This document shows positions 1-7,959 of a stretch of 64,000 bases of DNA, one piece after another (the first letter of the stretch is position 1; the number at the start of each line of letters is the position of its first letter). The position numbers and the translations under genes are program-made. The notes below the pieces were generated by a model. The model did not search any database. It was not told the DNA's origin and saw nothing but the letters and a program-made list of their open reading frames with translations. The DNA is from Methanocorpusculaceae archaeon UBA425 (lineage in GTDB: Archaea > Halobacteriota > Methanomicrobia > Methanomicrobiales > Methanocorpusculaceae), in NCBI GenBank assembly GCA_002506085.1, contig DAWV01000017.1, positions 1 to 64,000 on the forward strand, written 5' to 3'.

Positions 1-23
1 GTAACCAAAAAGGAGGCCTGAAA

Positions 24-1235
24 ATGTCAGCTAAAGGCGATATGTGCTATGCATGGACCAATGATGCAGGCATTAAAGGAGAATGCGGAGGAGCAGTTAC
101 TACTCTCCTGAAATATGCACTCAAAAACAAAATAGTCGATGCAGTGCTTACTGTTGAGAAAGGTGTCGATATCTACGACCCGCTGCCGGTATTCATTACC
201 GACCCGGCTGATCTTGATAAATGCTCGGGATCCCTCCACTGCGGTACGCTTCTGCTTCCGAAACTCATCCAGAAATACCTGGATGGCGCAAAGGACATGA
301 AACTTGCCGTTACCGTGAAAGGCTGCGACGCAAAGGCAATGTATGAACTTGCCAAGCGTAACAAGATCAACATGGACAACATCTTCATGATCGGTCTGAA
401 CTGCGGAGGATCGGTTACTCCGTTCACTGCACGCACCATGATTCACGACATCTATGGCATCAATCCGGACGATGTTGTCAAAGAGGAAATCGACAAGGGT
501 CAGTTCATCATCATGCTCAAAGACGGAACCCACAAGGGTATCTCAATGGATGAGCTTGAGGCAAAAGGTCTCGGCCGCCGTCTGAACTGTCAGCGCTGCG
601 AAACCAAGATTCCGCGCCAGGCAGATATTGCCTGCGGTAACTGGGGTGTTGTCGGTGACAAAGCCGGAAAGGCAACCTTCGTTGAAATCTGCTCCGATAA
701 AGGTGCCGCTCTCTTTGATGCCGCCTCAAAGGCAGGCGTGATCCAGTCCTGCGCTCCGGACGCAAAAGGTCTTGAGATTCGCGGTAAAATCGAGAATGTC
801 ATGGTCAAGATGGGCCTGAAGAACCAGAAGAAACAGTTCGATGAACTCGGTTACGGAGCAAAGAGACTTGCATTCATGGAGAAAGAAACTTCACGGTGCC
901 TCAAATGCTACACCTGTATCGAGCAGTGCCCGATCTGTTCATGTACAGACTGCATCACCAAAGACCCGGCAATTGTTACTCCCGGCCGCATCCCGCCAAA
1001 CTTCATGTTCCACATGATTCGTTACGCCCACGTTGCGCCATCATGTATCAACTGTGGTCAGTGCCAGGAGCTTTGTCCGATGGATATCCCGAACGCACTC
1101 TTTATGCATGCAATGCAGACTGAGACGCAGGCACTCTTCGGATTCGGCAAACCAGGTTACGATATGATTCTGCCGGCTCTCGCTTACTCCGAGGACAAAA
1201 AAGACAACGGCTTTGTCTACTTCAAGATGCCATAA
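24..1235 (+). CDS. fdhB: F420-dependent formate dehydrogenase, beta subunit (FdhB)
   Basis: 403-residue iron-sulfur flavoprotein of the FrhB/FdhB family, which passes electrons from formate oxidation to coenzyme F420 in the cytoplasm. The N-terminal FrhB-type part begins with CGGAVTTLL near residue 21 and carries further cysteines (NCGGSVTPF, NCQRCETK). Two [4Fe-4S] ferredoxin motifs follow: CLKCYTCIEQCP near 292-303 and CINCGQCQELCP near 341-352. Length matches methanogen FdhB (about 400 aa), and two clusters in this position favour FdhB over plain FrhB. A strong Shine-Dalgarno (AAGGAGG, 10-16) fixes the start. fdhA would be expected upstream, outside the window. Alternative: another F420-reducing hydrogenase/dehydrogenase beta subunit. 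Confidence 0.85.
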   Translation: MSAKGDMCYAWTNDAGIKGECGGAVTTLLKYALKNKIVDAVLTVEKGVDIYDPLPVFITDPADLDKCSGSLHCGTLLLPKLIQKYLDGAKDMKLAVTVKGCDAKAMYELAKRNKINMDNIFMIGLNCGGSVTPFTARTMIHDIYGINPDDVVKEEIDKGQFIIMLKDGTHKGISMDELEAKGLGRRLNCQRCETKIPRQADIACGNWGVVGDKAGKATFVEICSDKGAALFDAASKAGVIQSCAPDAKGLEIRGKIENVMVKMGLKNQKKQFDELGYGAKRLAFMEKETSRCLKCYTCIEQCPICSCTDCITKDPAIVTPGRIPPNFMFHMIRYAHVAPSCINCGQCQELCPMDIPNALFMHAMQTETQALFGFGKPGYDMILPALAYSEDKKDNGFVYFKMP

Positions 1236-1280
1236 ATCAGAAAAGCCAATCCTATCAGATTAATGATACAAAACAAGCCT

Positions 1281-1339
1281 GTTTGATGATCAAACATAAC
1301 CCCCCCGATTATTTTTTTGGTCTGTCGATAAGACAGACC
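1281..1339. terminator. Terminator region between convergent fdhB and DUF71 gene
   Basis: The 118-nt gap between two convergent genes holds an inverted repeat GTTTG/CAAAC (1281-1295), a C7 run, a T7 run (about 1312-1318) and a perfect 8-bp stem, GGTCTGTC (1319-1326) with GACAGACC (1332-1339), around a 5-nt loop. The T-run follows fdhB and fits archaeal termination for the plus strand. The hairpin could protect or end both transcripts. Confidence 0.5.
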
Positions 1340-1353
1340 CAAATTGAATATAC

Positions 1354-2007
1354 TCAGAAAGTCTGCGGCGTGATGTTTATCACGGAAGTATTGCCCAGAT
1401 CAGCAATTTCCCCGCATCGATAAGCGACAGGTGTGTGAAAAATCGGACCGCCGACAGTCACGGTATGATACTCGCCGTTTTCACCGCAGACATCGAGTCC
1501 CTTCTTCTTCATAAATTCCACCATACCCGAATCAAGAACTTTTCCAAGCATATCCTTCGGTAAATCAGCGTTTCTCACACATTTAATCACACACTGATAT
1601 CCGAGGTCAAGGAGTTCACGGGTATTTTCCTCACGGTCTCTATGCCAGAGCGGATAAAAGGGCTTCAGCCCGGCAGCGCTGCATCTTGCAGTACCCCATT
1701 CCTTGTGTTCTTCGATGTCAATGTCGCCAAATACACAGACCTCGGCTCCGAGCTCTTTCGCACGACGGAGCCCCTCCTCAAGTTCAAGATGATAATCGTC
1801 CCCGCCGGATACGCATTTAATCAGGGGGATATCAAGCGATCGGGAAATATCCTCTATAAGGGAGGGGTCGACATCGTGGAACCAGGAGTGCCTGCCGTTC
1901 TTATTCATCATGACTAAGAGACCAACAGGGGTGTGACCTGCTTTAATCATTTTATGGAGCGATAGCGTGCTGTCTTTTCCGCAGCTGTATGAAATGACAA
2001 ACTTCAT
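1354..2007 (-). CDS. DUF71/COG2102 ATP-pyrophosphatase, probable B12-associated subgroup
   Basis: 217-residue member of the adenine-nucleotide alpha-hydrolase (PP-loop) family that includes Dph6, the diphthine-ammonia ligase. The PP-loop is SCGKDSTLSLHKM near residues 8-20, and the family signature GENGEYHT lies near 175-182. An SD (GGAGG) precedes the ATG. The start overlaps the stop of the upstream cobyric acid synthase-like gene by 4 nt (ATGA), so the two are translationally coupled. Comparative genomics has proposed that some DUF71 proteins act in B12 salvage rather than diphthamide synthesis. The coupling here supports the B12-type role. It could still be the organism's Dph6, since no other is visible in this window. 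Substrate is inferred. Confidence 0.7.
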   Translation of the reverse strand: MKFVISYSCGKDSTLSLHKMIKAGHTPVGLLVMMNKNGRHSWFHDVDPSLIEDISRSLDIPLIKCVSGGDDYHLELEEGLRRAKELGAEVCVFGDIDIEEHKEWGTARCSAAGLKPFYPLWHRDREENTRELLDLGYQCVIKCVRNADLPKDMLGKVLDSGMVEFMKKKGLDVCGENGEYHTVTVGGPIFHTPVAYRCGEIADLGNTSVINITPQTF

Positions 2008-2837
2008 TGTTTTCCCTCCAGTATCTGATAGATTACTTTCATATCCAATGCGTTTCGCAGATTATCTGCGAGTTTATCGAACTGTTTTTCACGATATGCT
2101 TTGTCCTGAAGCAATGAATCATCGTGGAATGTGGTCCCGGGCACATCCTCTTCCTGTAAATGGATGTCGAGTTTGGGAATTATGCCGAGAACCGGTATGC
2201 CGGTCAGGTCTTCGAGCCGGCGGGGACCCGTGCCCAGATACTTTGCATCGCCCGATAGCCTGTTAATAATGAATCCTTTGACAAGACGCCGTGCTTCTGC
2301 ATCGAAGAGTCCGACTGTTCCAAAGAGCGAGGCAAAGACACCGCCTCGTTCAATGTCGCCGACCAGGAGAATAGGAGCCTGGATTTCTTTTGCAAAACCC
2401 GTGTTGGAAATGTCATGCTCCATGAAGTTGAGTTCCGCTGCCGCACCTGCTCCTTCGATGATGATGTAGTCATATTCTTTTTCAAGACTATGGAACGATG
2501 CAAGAACTTCGGGCATAAGCTTGTGCATCTGTCCGTACTCTGTGATGCCCGGCACCGGTTTCCCGTTCAGATATACTGCGGCGCCCCCGGCGCAGGGTTT
2601 GACAAGGACGGGGTTCATTCTTCCGTCAGCTTCGATTCCTGCCGCTTCTGCCTGGACCGCCTGCCCAATGCCGATCTGCCCGCCGGCATTCGTTACAAAA
2701 GCAGCCGATGAGAGGTTCTGTGGTTTGAACGGGGCGACCCGGCAGCCATCCTGAGCCAGAATCCGGCAAAGCCCGGCTGTTAGGGTGGTTTTCCCGACAT
2801 TGGACATAGTCCCCATAACCATGAGTGTTTTTGCCAT
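2004..2837 (-). CDS. Cobyric acid synthase-like protein lacking the glutaminase domain
   Basis: 277 residues matching only the N-terminal ATP-binding half of CbiP/CobQ, the enzyme that amidates four side chains of adenosylcobyrinic a,c-diamide. The P-loop is GTMSNVGKTT near the N-terminus, followed by FKPQNLSS, MNPVLVKP, IIEGAGAAAE and VGDIERGGVFASL, all typical of CbiP. Normal CbiP is about 490 aa with a C-terminal class I glutaminase. Here the protein stops soon after the LPEED-like stretch (LQEEDVPG), with no Cys-His-Glu domain anywhere nearby. The chosen start has an SD (GGAG, 6-nt spacing); an in-frame ATG at 2849 is the alternative. It is coupled by ATGA overlap to the DUF71 gene, which may supply or replace the missing ammonia-handling function. 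Confidence 0.75.
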   Translation of the reverse strand: MAKTLMVMGTMSNVGKTTLTAGLCRILAQDGCRVAPFKPQNLSSAAFVTNAGGQIGIGQAVQAEAAGIEADGRMNPVLVKPCAGGAAVYLNGKPVPGITEYGQMHKLMPEVLASFHSLEKEYDYIIIEGAGAAAELNFMEHDISNTGFAKEIQAPILLVGDIERGGVFASLFGTVGLFDAEARRLVKGFIINRLSGDAKYLGTGPRRLEDLTGIPVLGIIPKLDIHLQEEDVPGTTFHDDSLLQDKAYREKQFDKLADNLRNALDMKVIYQILEGKQ

Positions 2838-2970
2838 TTCTGTCTCCATCTCTATGTGATAAAATAGTATTGCTTTACTACTAAATATCTTTATGAGATG
2901 TGTTGCTCAGCCTGTATTTACAGAATATAAAATAGGATTAAAATGAGAGGGGGGGTGTCCTGTATCTGTT

Positions 2971-3552
2971 TTATTTTCTCAGACAGGGAATACAGATTCG
3001 TCTTCCGTCAATAACCGGAGCAAATGCATCGGCAACCTGCTCACCGCAGACGGAACATATGACATTATTATAGATTTTTGCATGGCTGGGTAAGAGTTCT
3101 GCTGTTTCTTTAACCAGGAACAATTTAGCCGCAGGAACTGCCAGAATATCATCGATGAACTTATGGGAAAGATGGTGAAACCGTTCAACTTCAGCAGTTG
3201 TTGCTTTTCCTGCATTGATTTTCGGACGGAGGCTGACCATCTCCGGATTGACCGGCATGGCATTCGGATTTGCAACAAGACGGACGGAGGTGTTATTATC
3301 ACGCCGGTAAAATGAAAATGCATTTTTTCCCCAGCAGTTGATAATCAAGTTACCCTTTCCTGCAGTACAGCCAAGAACAACCTGGATTGCATCAATTGTG
3401 CAGGAATCCGTTTCGGTAATGCAGACAATCTCTTCATCCTCGGAAAAAGTAAGTCCGAGTTTTTCAACAGCAAGTTCACATGCCTTGTAACCCATGGCAA
3501 GTCCGCCGCAGGTGTGACCGTGAAAAGCAACCGCCTCGCTAAATTTTTTCAT
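2971..3552 (-). CDS. FmdE-family protein with C-terminal zinc ribbon
   Basis: About 193 residues. The N-terminal FmdE domain carries the family motif HGHTCGGLAMGY near residues 9-20 and cysteines such as VLGCTAGKGN. The C-terminus is a zinc-ribbon-like pair, CSVCGEQ near 167 and CIPC at the end. FmdE was named as a formylmethanofuran dehydrogenase-associated subunit, but many copies lie apart from fmd/fwd genes and their role is unknown. It is divergent from the btuF-like gene across a 121-nt promoter region. The start is placed at ATG 3552 (MKKFSEAV); a TTG seven codons upstream also fits. Link to metal or cofactor handling is inferred from position. Confidence 0.7.
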   Translation of the reverse strand: MKKFSEAVAFHGHTCGGLAMGYKACELAVEKLGLTFSEDEEIVCITETDSCTIDAIQVVLGCTAGKGNLIINCWGKNAFSFYRRDNNTSVRLVANPNAMPVNPEMVSLRPKINAGKATTAEVERFHHLSHKFIDDILAVPAAKLFLVKETAELLPSHAKIYNNVICSVCGEQVADAFAPVIDGRRICIPCLRK

Positions 3553-3627
3553 AAGAATATATTTTACATTCAAGCTATAATAATCATACTTATATTATAT
3601 TCGTCACCGCATACAACATACAAATTA

Positions 3628-3659
3628 GATAATTATATTAATTCATATAACTAATTATC
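3628..3659. promoter_or_regulatory. Inverted repeat overlapping the promoter of the btuF-like gene
   Basis: A perfect 8-bp inverted repeat, GATAATTA (3628-3635) and TAATTATC (3652-3659), spans the divergent promoter region. A TATA-like CATATAACTA lies between and within the arms, about 29 nt before the ATG at 3674, which has no SD. A leaderless transcript is therefore likely, and a protein bound here would block the TATA box. Inference: a metal- or cofactor-responsive operator. Confidence 0.4.
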
Positions 3660-3673
3660 AAATTCGTAATACC

Positions 3674-4816
3674 ATGACGCGTATACTGAAATCTGCTGCG
3701 ACCATGCTGCTCTGTTTTTGTGTGGTTGCTCTCTGCCTGTGTGCAGGGTGTATTGGAACAGCTGACGAAACAGGTGATGGAACAATCACCATCACCGACT
3801 CTGCCGGCCGTGTTGTGACCGTGCCTGATAACCCCCAAAGAATCGCCGTCAGCGGTTCCGGTTCATCCAGATACTTTGCCTACCTCAACGTAACGGACCG
3901 GATGGTAGCAATAGATTATCAGGACAGCAATCTTCTTGCTTTCACGGGTGAAGCCCGCCCTTACATGCTTGCCCATCCGGAAATCAAAGAGCTCCCTGCT
4001 CTTGGAACTGCAAAAGGTGTGGTTGATGCAGAGAAACTTCTTGCACTTAATCCCGATGTTTTGTTCATGGCAGGTTACAGTGACACAGCAATTCAATCCG
4101 CGAACGAGATTCAGGAAAAGACCGGGATACCCGTTGTTCTGTTCTACTCGGGAGATTATGTCACGAACGGGGACAAAGTGGCTGACTCCCTGAGAATCAT
4201 TGCAAAAATCCTTCATGCAGAACCCCGCGCTGAAGAAGTGATTAAGTACTTCGCAGACACGCGTGCAGATCTCGAAAGCCGTGTTGCCGGCGTCGCTGAG
4301 GAGGATAAACCAACCGTGTATGTTGGCGGAATCTCCTACAGCGGAGCTCACGGGTTCGACGGGACCGACCCTGCCTATTATCCGTTCACTGTTCTTCATG
4401 CAAAGAATGCTGCCTCTGTCGTGAACACGACCACGAGCACCGGATACGCAGCGGTCTCGAAGGAGCAGATCATTGCATGGGATGCGGACATCATCTTTGT
4501 TGATCTTGGTACCAGAAGTGCCGCCGGCGGAGGAGGTATCTATGAACTCCAGACCGATCCGTCCTATCAGGAACTGAGCGCAGTAAAAGCCGGCGAAGTA
4601 TATGCTGTCAATCCACACACTTCGATGGGCACAAACCATGAAACAAGTATGGCAAATGCCTACTATATCGGGACAATCCTTTACCCGGAACAGTTTGCCG
4701 ACATTGACCCTGCAGCAAAAGCAGATGAGATTTACACTTTCATTGACGGAGCTCCGGTCTATGAACAGTTGAAGGCGAACATGGACAATCTCTCCTATCA
4801 GAAAATCGTGTTATAA
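3674..4816 (+). CDS. ABC importer substrate-binding lipoprotein, BtuF/FepB type
   Basis: 380-residue extracytoplasmic binding protein (COG0614) with a lipoprotein signal ending LCAGC, Cys26 being the anchor. The mature part starts with DGTITITDSAGRVVTVPDNPQR, split here as DGTITITDSAGR then VVTVPDNPQR, the usual opening of corrinoid, siderophore and haem binders. It heads a three-gene operon with a permease and an ATPase. Cargo is probably a corrinoid or metal chelate given the surrounding cobalt and B12 genes. The histidine-rich ATPase leaves open a direct metal or metallophore substrate. A short decayed copy of its own N-terminus lies immediately downstream. Confidence 0.8.
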   Translation: MTRILKSAATMLLCFCVVALCLCAGCIGTADETGDGTITITDSAGRVVTVPDNPQRIAVSGSGSSRYFAYLNVTDRMVAIDYQDSNLLAFTGEARPYMLAHPEIKELPALGTAKGVVDAEKLLALNPDVLFMAGYSDTAIQSANEIQEKTGIPVVLFYSGDYVTNGDKVADSLRIIAKILHAEPRAEEVIKYFADTRADLESRVAGVAEEDKPTVYVGGISYSGAHGFDGTDPAYYPFTVLHAKNAASVVNTTTSTGYAAVSKEQIIAWDADIIFVDLGTRSAAGGGGIYELQTDPSYQELSAVKAGEVYAVNPHTSMGTNHETSMANAYYIGTILYPEQFADIDPAAKADEIYTFIDGAPVYEQLKANMDNLSYQKIVL

Positions 4817-4818
4817 TT

Positions 4819-4944
4819 ATGCAGGCCAAACTCATCCCTTTATTTTTTGCAGGTCTCTGTGTGCTTGCACTCAGCCTTTGTGCCGGATGTGTCGGCACCC
4901 CTGACGCAGGCGATGGAACGATCAACATCACCCTTATGCCGTGA
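4819..4944 (+). pseudogene. 41-codon relic of a second BtuF-type lipoprotein gene
   Basis: ATG at 4819 opens a 41-residue frame ending TGA at 4944. It encodes a complete lipoprotein signal (LCAGC) followed by VGTPDAGDGTINIT. This matches the upstream protein's LCAGC, IGTADETGDGTITIT almost residue for residue, then stops where the binding domain should begin. It reads as a tandem duplicate from which nearly all the gene was deleted. It might still be made as a tiny lipopeptide, but there is no SD. Confidence 0.75.
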
Positions 4945-4956
4945 AATGGATAAATC

Positions 4957-6024
4957 ATGACAAAAGAAGAGAAAAAACCAACTAACTACAAAGCCTATGT
5001 CAGCAGGAAAGTCTCGGTTATTTTAATCGGAATCGCCGCGACTATCATCATGTTTCTCGTCTCCGTTTCGGTAGGTGCGGTTTCTATTCCGATACCCGAC
5101 ATTATAACGACAATTTTCGGCGGCGGAGGAACGAGTCTTTATGAAAGAATCATCTGGAACATCAGAATTCCGCAGGCTTTGACCGCGATTGCTGCCGGAG
5201 CGGGGTTGGCAATTGCCGGTGTTTCCATGCAGTCCGTATTGCGTAACCCGCTTGCCTCTCCGTTTACACTGGGTCTTTCCAGTGCTGCGGCATTCGGCGC
5301 CGCTGTCGGCATTCTGCTTTTTGGTGCAGGAACAACCGGCAGCAGCATTGCCGATGCGGTTGTAATCAACAACCCGTATCTGACAACGCTGTCAGCATTT
5401 TTCTTTGCCATTCTGACAACAGTAATTATTCTGCTCATTGCAAAAATCCGTTCAGCAACTCCTGAAACCATGATTCTGGCAGGCGTTGCCATCAGTTCGC
5501 TATTTAGCGCAGGCTTAATGGCGATTCAGTACTTCGTTGATGACACACGTCTTGCATCGATTGTTTTCTGGCAGTTTGGCGATGTTGCCAGAGCAAGCTG
5601 GACAGAACTTGGCCTGATTACCCTGATGACAGTCATCTGCTTAATCTATTTCATCTACAAACGCTGGGACTACAACTCAATTGATGCAGGAGAAGAAACC
5701 GCAAAAGGTCTTGGCGTGAATGTTGAGCGTACGAGAATAATCGGTATGATTGCAGCATCACTGATTAGTGCAACTGTCGTGGCATTTCTCGGCATCATCG
5801 GCTTTGTCGGTCTCGTATGCCCGCATATGATGCGGCGTGTCGTCGGCGACGATCACCGATTTTTGATTCCGGCAAGTTTTGTCTGCGGTGCTGTTCTTCT
5901 GCTTATTTCTGATACGGTTGCAAGGACAGTAATCGCTCCTCACGTTTTACCAGTCGCGGTCCTTACGGCATTCCTCGGAGCACCGGTGTTTCTGTATCTC
6001 ATTATCATGAGGAGACGGGCATGA
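4957..6024 (+). CDS. ABC transporter permease, BtuC/FecCD family
   Basis: 355-residue integral membrane protein with about ten hydrophobic segments, the normal size for BtuC/FecCD permeases. Family landmarks are GVSMQSVLRNPLASP near residues 87-101, GLSSAAAFGAAVG, and GFVGLVCPHMMRR near 280-292. It forms the translocation channel for the lipoprotein-bound ligand. It lies 140 nt after the btuF-like gene, separated only by the relic, and its stop overlaps the ATPase start by 4 nt. Confidence 0.85.
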   Translation: MTKEEKKPTNYKAYVSRKVSVILIGIAATIIMFLVSVSVGAVSIPIPDIITTIFGGGGTSLYERIIWNIRIPQALTAIAAGAGLAIAGVSMQSVLRNPLASPFTLGLSSAAAFGAAVGILLFGAGTTGSSIADAVVINNPYLTTLSAFFFAILTTVIILLIAKIRSATPETMILAGVAISSLFSAGLMAIQYFVDDTRLASIVFWQFGDVARASWTELGLITLMTVICLIYFIYKRWDYNSIDAGEETAKGLGVNVERTRIIGMIAASLISATVVAFLGIIGFVGLVCPHMMRRVVGDDHRFLIPASFVCGAVLLLISDTVARTVIAPHVLPVAVLTAFLGAPVFLYLIIMRRRA

Positions 6025-6920
6025 CAGATAAATTATCTCACGAAGAGCACAGCCATGATGAAGAAATGCATATCCATCCTCATGTTCATTCAGAAGGATA
6101 TGTCCACACGCATGAACATCTTCACGGCGTTCCGCATGACCACCACACTGATGCGCCGGCACCTGCTCTGTTGAATGTTGACGGTGTTAATTTCGAGTAC
6201 AAGACTGCGAGGGTCCTCAATGAAATCTGTGTCGGTGTTGCCCGCGGCGAAATTCTTGCGATTCTTGGTCCGAACGGCGTTGGAAAATCAACGCTTCTCA
6301 AATGTATGAATTTGATTCTCCAGCCGAAAACAGGAACTATCATGCTTGGCGAGCTGAATCTGACAAAAATGAGCGGCAATGAAATTGCAAAAAATGTAGG
6401 CTACGTTGCCCAGAGAAATGACTCTGCCCGCATGACGGTTTTCGATTCGGTACTTCTCGGACGAAAACCGCATATCGGCTGGCGGGTCACAGACCATGAT
6501 TATACTATTGTAGAAAATGCAATAGAACAATTTGGTCTTACCGACATGCAGCTCAGGTACATTGACGAACTCTCCGGCGGTGAACTGCAGAGAGTCTGCC
6601 TTTGCCGGGCAATTGTACAGGAACCCTCAGTCCTTCTGCTGGATGAACCGACGAGTTCCCTTGATTTGTGCAGGCAGATGGAAATATTACGGGCCATTCG
6701 GAATGTCGTTGACCATCATGATGTGGCAACCGTAATGACGATGCATGATCTGAATCTGGCTCTCCGGTTTGCCGACCGGTTTTTGTTTATGAAAAATGGA
6801 AGAATTTATGCGATGTGCGATAAATCCGGCGTGACCTCGCAGATAATAGAGGATGTGTACGGGATCAAAGTCGATGTCATCCTGCATAATGAAATGCCTA
6901 TTGTGGTGCCGTGCGGATGA
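6021..6920 (+). CDS. ABC transporter ATPase, BtuD/FecE family, with His-rich N-terminus
   Basis: 299-residue ATPase energising the import system. Walker A is GPNGVGKST near residue 83, signature LSGGELQR near 184, and Walker B VLLLDEPTSSLD near 204. The first 50 or so residues are an unusual extension with 14 histidines among residues 7-42, many in HxH spacing (MHIHPHVH, YVHTHEHLH). Such tracts bind Ni, Co or Zn in other proteins. The extension is absent from standard BtuD (about 250 aa). An SD (GGAG) lies just before the ATG, which overlaps the permease stop. Metal storage or sensing at the transporter is an inference. Confidence 0.85.
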   Translation: MTDKLSHEEHSHDEEMHIHPHVHSEGYVHTHEHLHGVPHDHHTDAPAPALLNVDGVNFEYKTARVLNEICVGVARGEILAILGPNGVGKSTLLKCMNLILQPKTGTIMLGELNLTKMSGNEIAKNVGYVAQRNDSARMTVFDSVLLGRKPHIGWRVTDHDYTIVENAIEQFGLTDMQLRYIDELSGGELQRVCLCRAIVQEPSVLLLDEPTSSLDLCRQMEILRAIRNVVDHHDVATVMTMHDLNLALRFADRFLFMKNGRIYAMCDKSGVTSQIIEDVYGIKVDVILHNEMPIVVPCG

Positions 6921-6964
6921 TCAGCCATGCAAACATCTTTGCTCTTCTAAGATCAGGAATTATT

Positions 6965-7402
6965 ATGACCGAACCGTATGTATGTACACCAATCGGCATG
7001 GTGGTCTCATCATTCAAGGAAAGAAGTCCCGCTCCGTTTCAGGACCGGAATACGGAACTCATCAGTAAAATCATCATAGATCCAAAGTATATTCCAGGTC
7101 TTGAAGGACTTTCAGCCGGGGAAGAGATATTTGTTCTTTGCTGGTTTGACCGGTCCGACCGCAGTGTTCTGCGTGTCCACCCGCGCGGTGACAGCAAAAA
7201 TCCTCTCACCGGCGTGTTCAACACCCGGTCACCGGACCGTCCAAACCCGGTGTCCCTGACTCTTGTCACCATCGAGGAGATACATGAAAATATCCTCACC
7301 GTACGCGGTCTGGATGCTCTGGATAACACGCCTGTCATCGATATCAAGCCCTATTCAACAAAGCTCCACGAAGAAAAATATCCCTGCGGGACACAGACAT
7401 AA
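6965..7402 (+). CDS. trmO: tRNA m6t6A37 methyltransferase, TrmO/TsaA family
   Basis: 145-residue single-domain protein of the TsaA/YaeB (TrmO) family, which methylates the N6-threonylcarbamoyl-adenosine at position 37 of tRNA in bacteria. The hallmark NTRSPDRPNPVSL is present near residues 85-97, with VLRVHPRGD before it. Archaeal homologues are widespread but less well characterised. The ATG at 6965 is preferred over an upstream GTG at 6911 because it gives the family's usual N-terminus (PIGMVVS follows) and an AGGA lies about 8 nt upstream. It sits 44 nt after the importer ATPase and may be co-transcribed without a functional link. Confidence 0.75.
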   Translation: MTEPYVCTPIGMVVSSFKERSPAPFQDRNTELISKIIIDPKYIPGLEGLSAGEEIFVLCWFDRSDRSVLRVHPRGDSKNPLTGVFNTRSPDRPNPVSLTLVTIEEIHENILTVRGLDALDNTPVIDIKPYSTKLHEEKYPCGTQT

Positions 7403-7497
7403 ATGGTTTGAAGGATACTGGTTCCAGAAGGCCAGTTGCTCATATTATATGGATATAAATCCAATTTATTTTATAGTGAATGTATCATAAATTAATT

Positions 7498-7905
7498 ATG
7501 AGCAAACAAGGTTTACTGCTTATTGGCCATGGAAGCAGACTCAGTTATAATAAAGAACTCGTGACCTCCACTGCAGAACTCATGGGAATAAAAAGTGACG
7601 AGTTCCTGATAAAATCCTGTTTTATGGAACACAGTACCCCGAATGTTTCCGAGGGGATTGCCGGAATGAAAACTGAGGATATCGAACTCTTAGTTGTCGT
7701 ACCGCTATTCCTTGCAAAAGGGATTCATGTTCTTCATGATATACCTGACCTTCTTGGTCTCCCTGCCGGAGAGACGAAAGGGACTTTTACTCTTGACAAT
7801 GAAAAAGTAATCCCCCTCATTTATGCAGATCCGATCGGAATTGACCCGCTTCTTGCAGATCTTATGCTGAAAAATGCACGAAAAGCCATTCAGACATATC
7901 AGTAA
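7498..7905 (+). CDS. cfbA: Sirohydrochlorin cobalto-/nickelochelatase, short form (CbiX-S/CfbA)
   Basis: 135-residue short chelatase. The N-terminus LLIGHGSRL carries the metal-binding histidine, and VVVPLFLAKGIHVLHDIP carries the second histidine region of the family. In methanogens this homodimeric enzyme inserts Co for B12 and Ni for F430 into sirohydrochlorin. It stands alone between trmO and the convergent cbiO. ATG 7498 is chosen over an in-frame ATG at 7480; neither has an SD. An AT-rich TATA-like stretch (about 7446-7475) suggests a leaderless or short-leader message. Confidence 0.85.
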   Translation: MSKQGLLLIGHGSRLSYNKELVTSTAELMGIKSDEFLIKSCFMEHSTPNVSEGIAGMKTEDIELLVVVPLFLAKGIHVLHDIPDLLGLPAGETKGTFTLDNEKVIPLIYADPIGIDPLLADLMLKNARKAIQTYQ

Positions 7906-7959
7906 CATTTTTTTCGTCAGAAATACAGCCGGTGAATTCAACAGACGCAAAAGAGTGGT

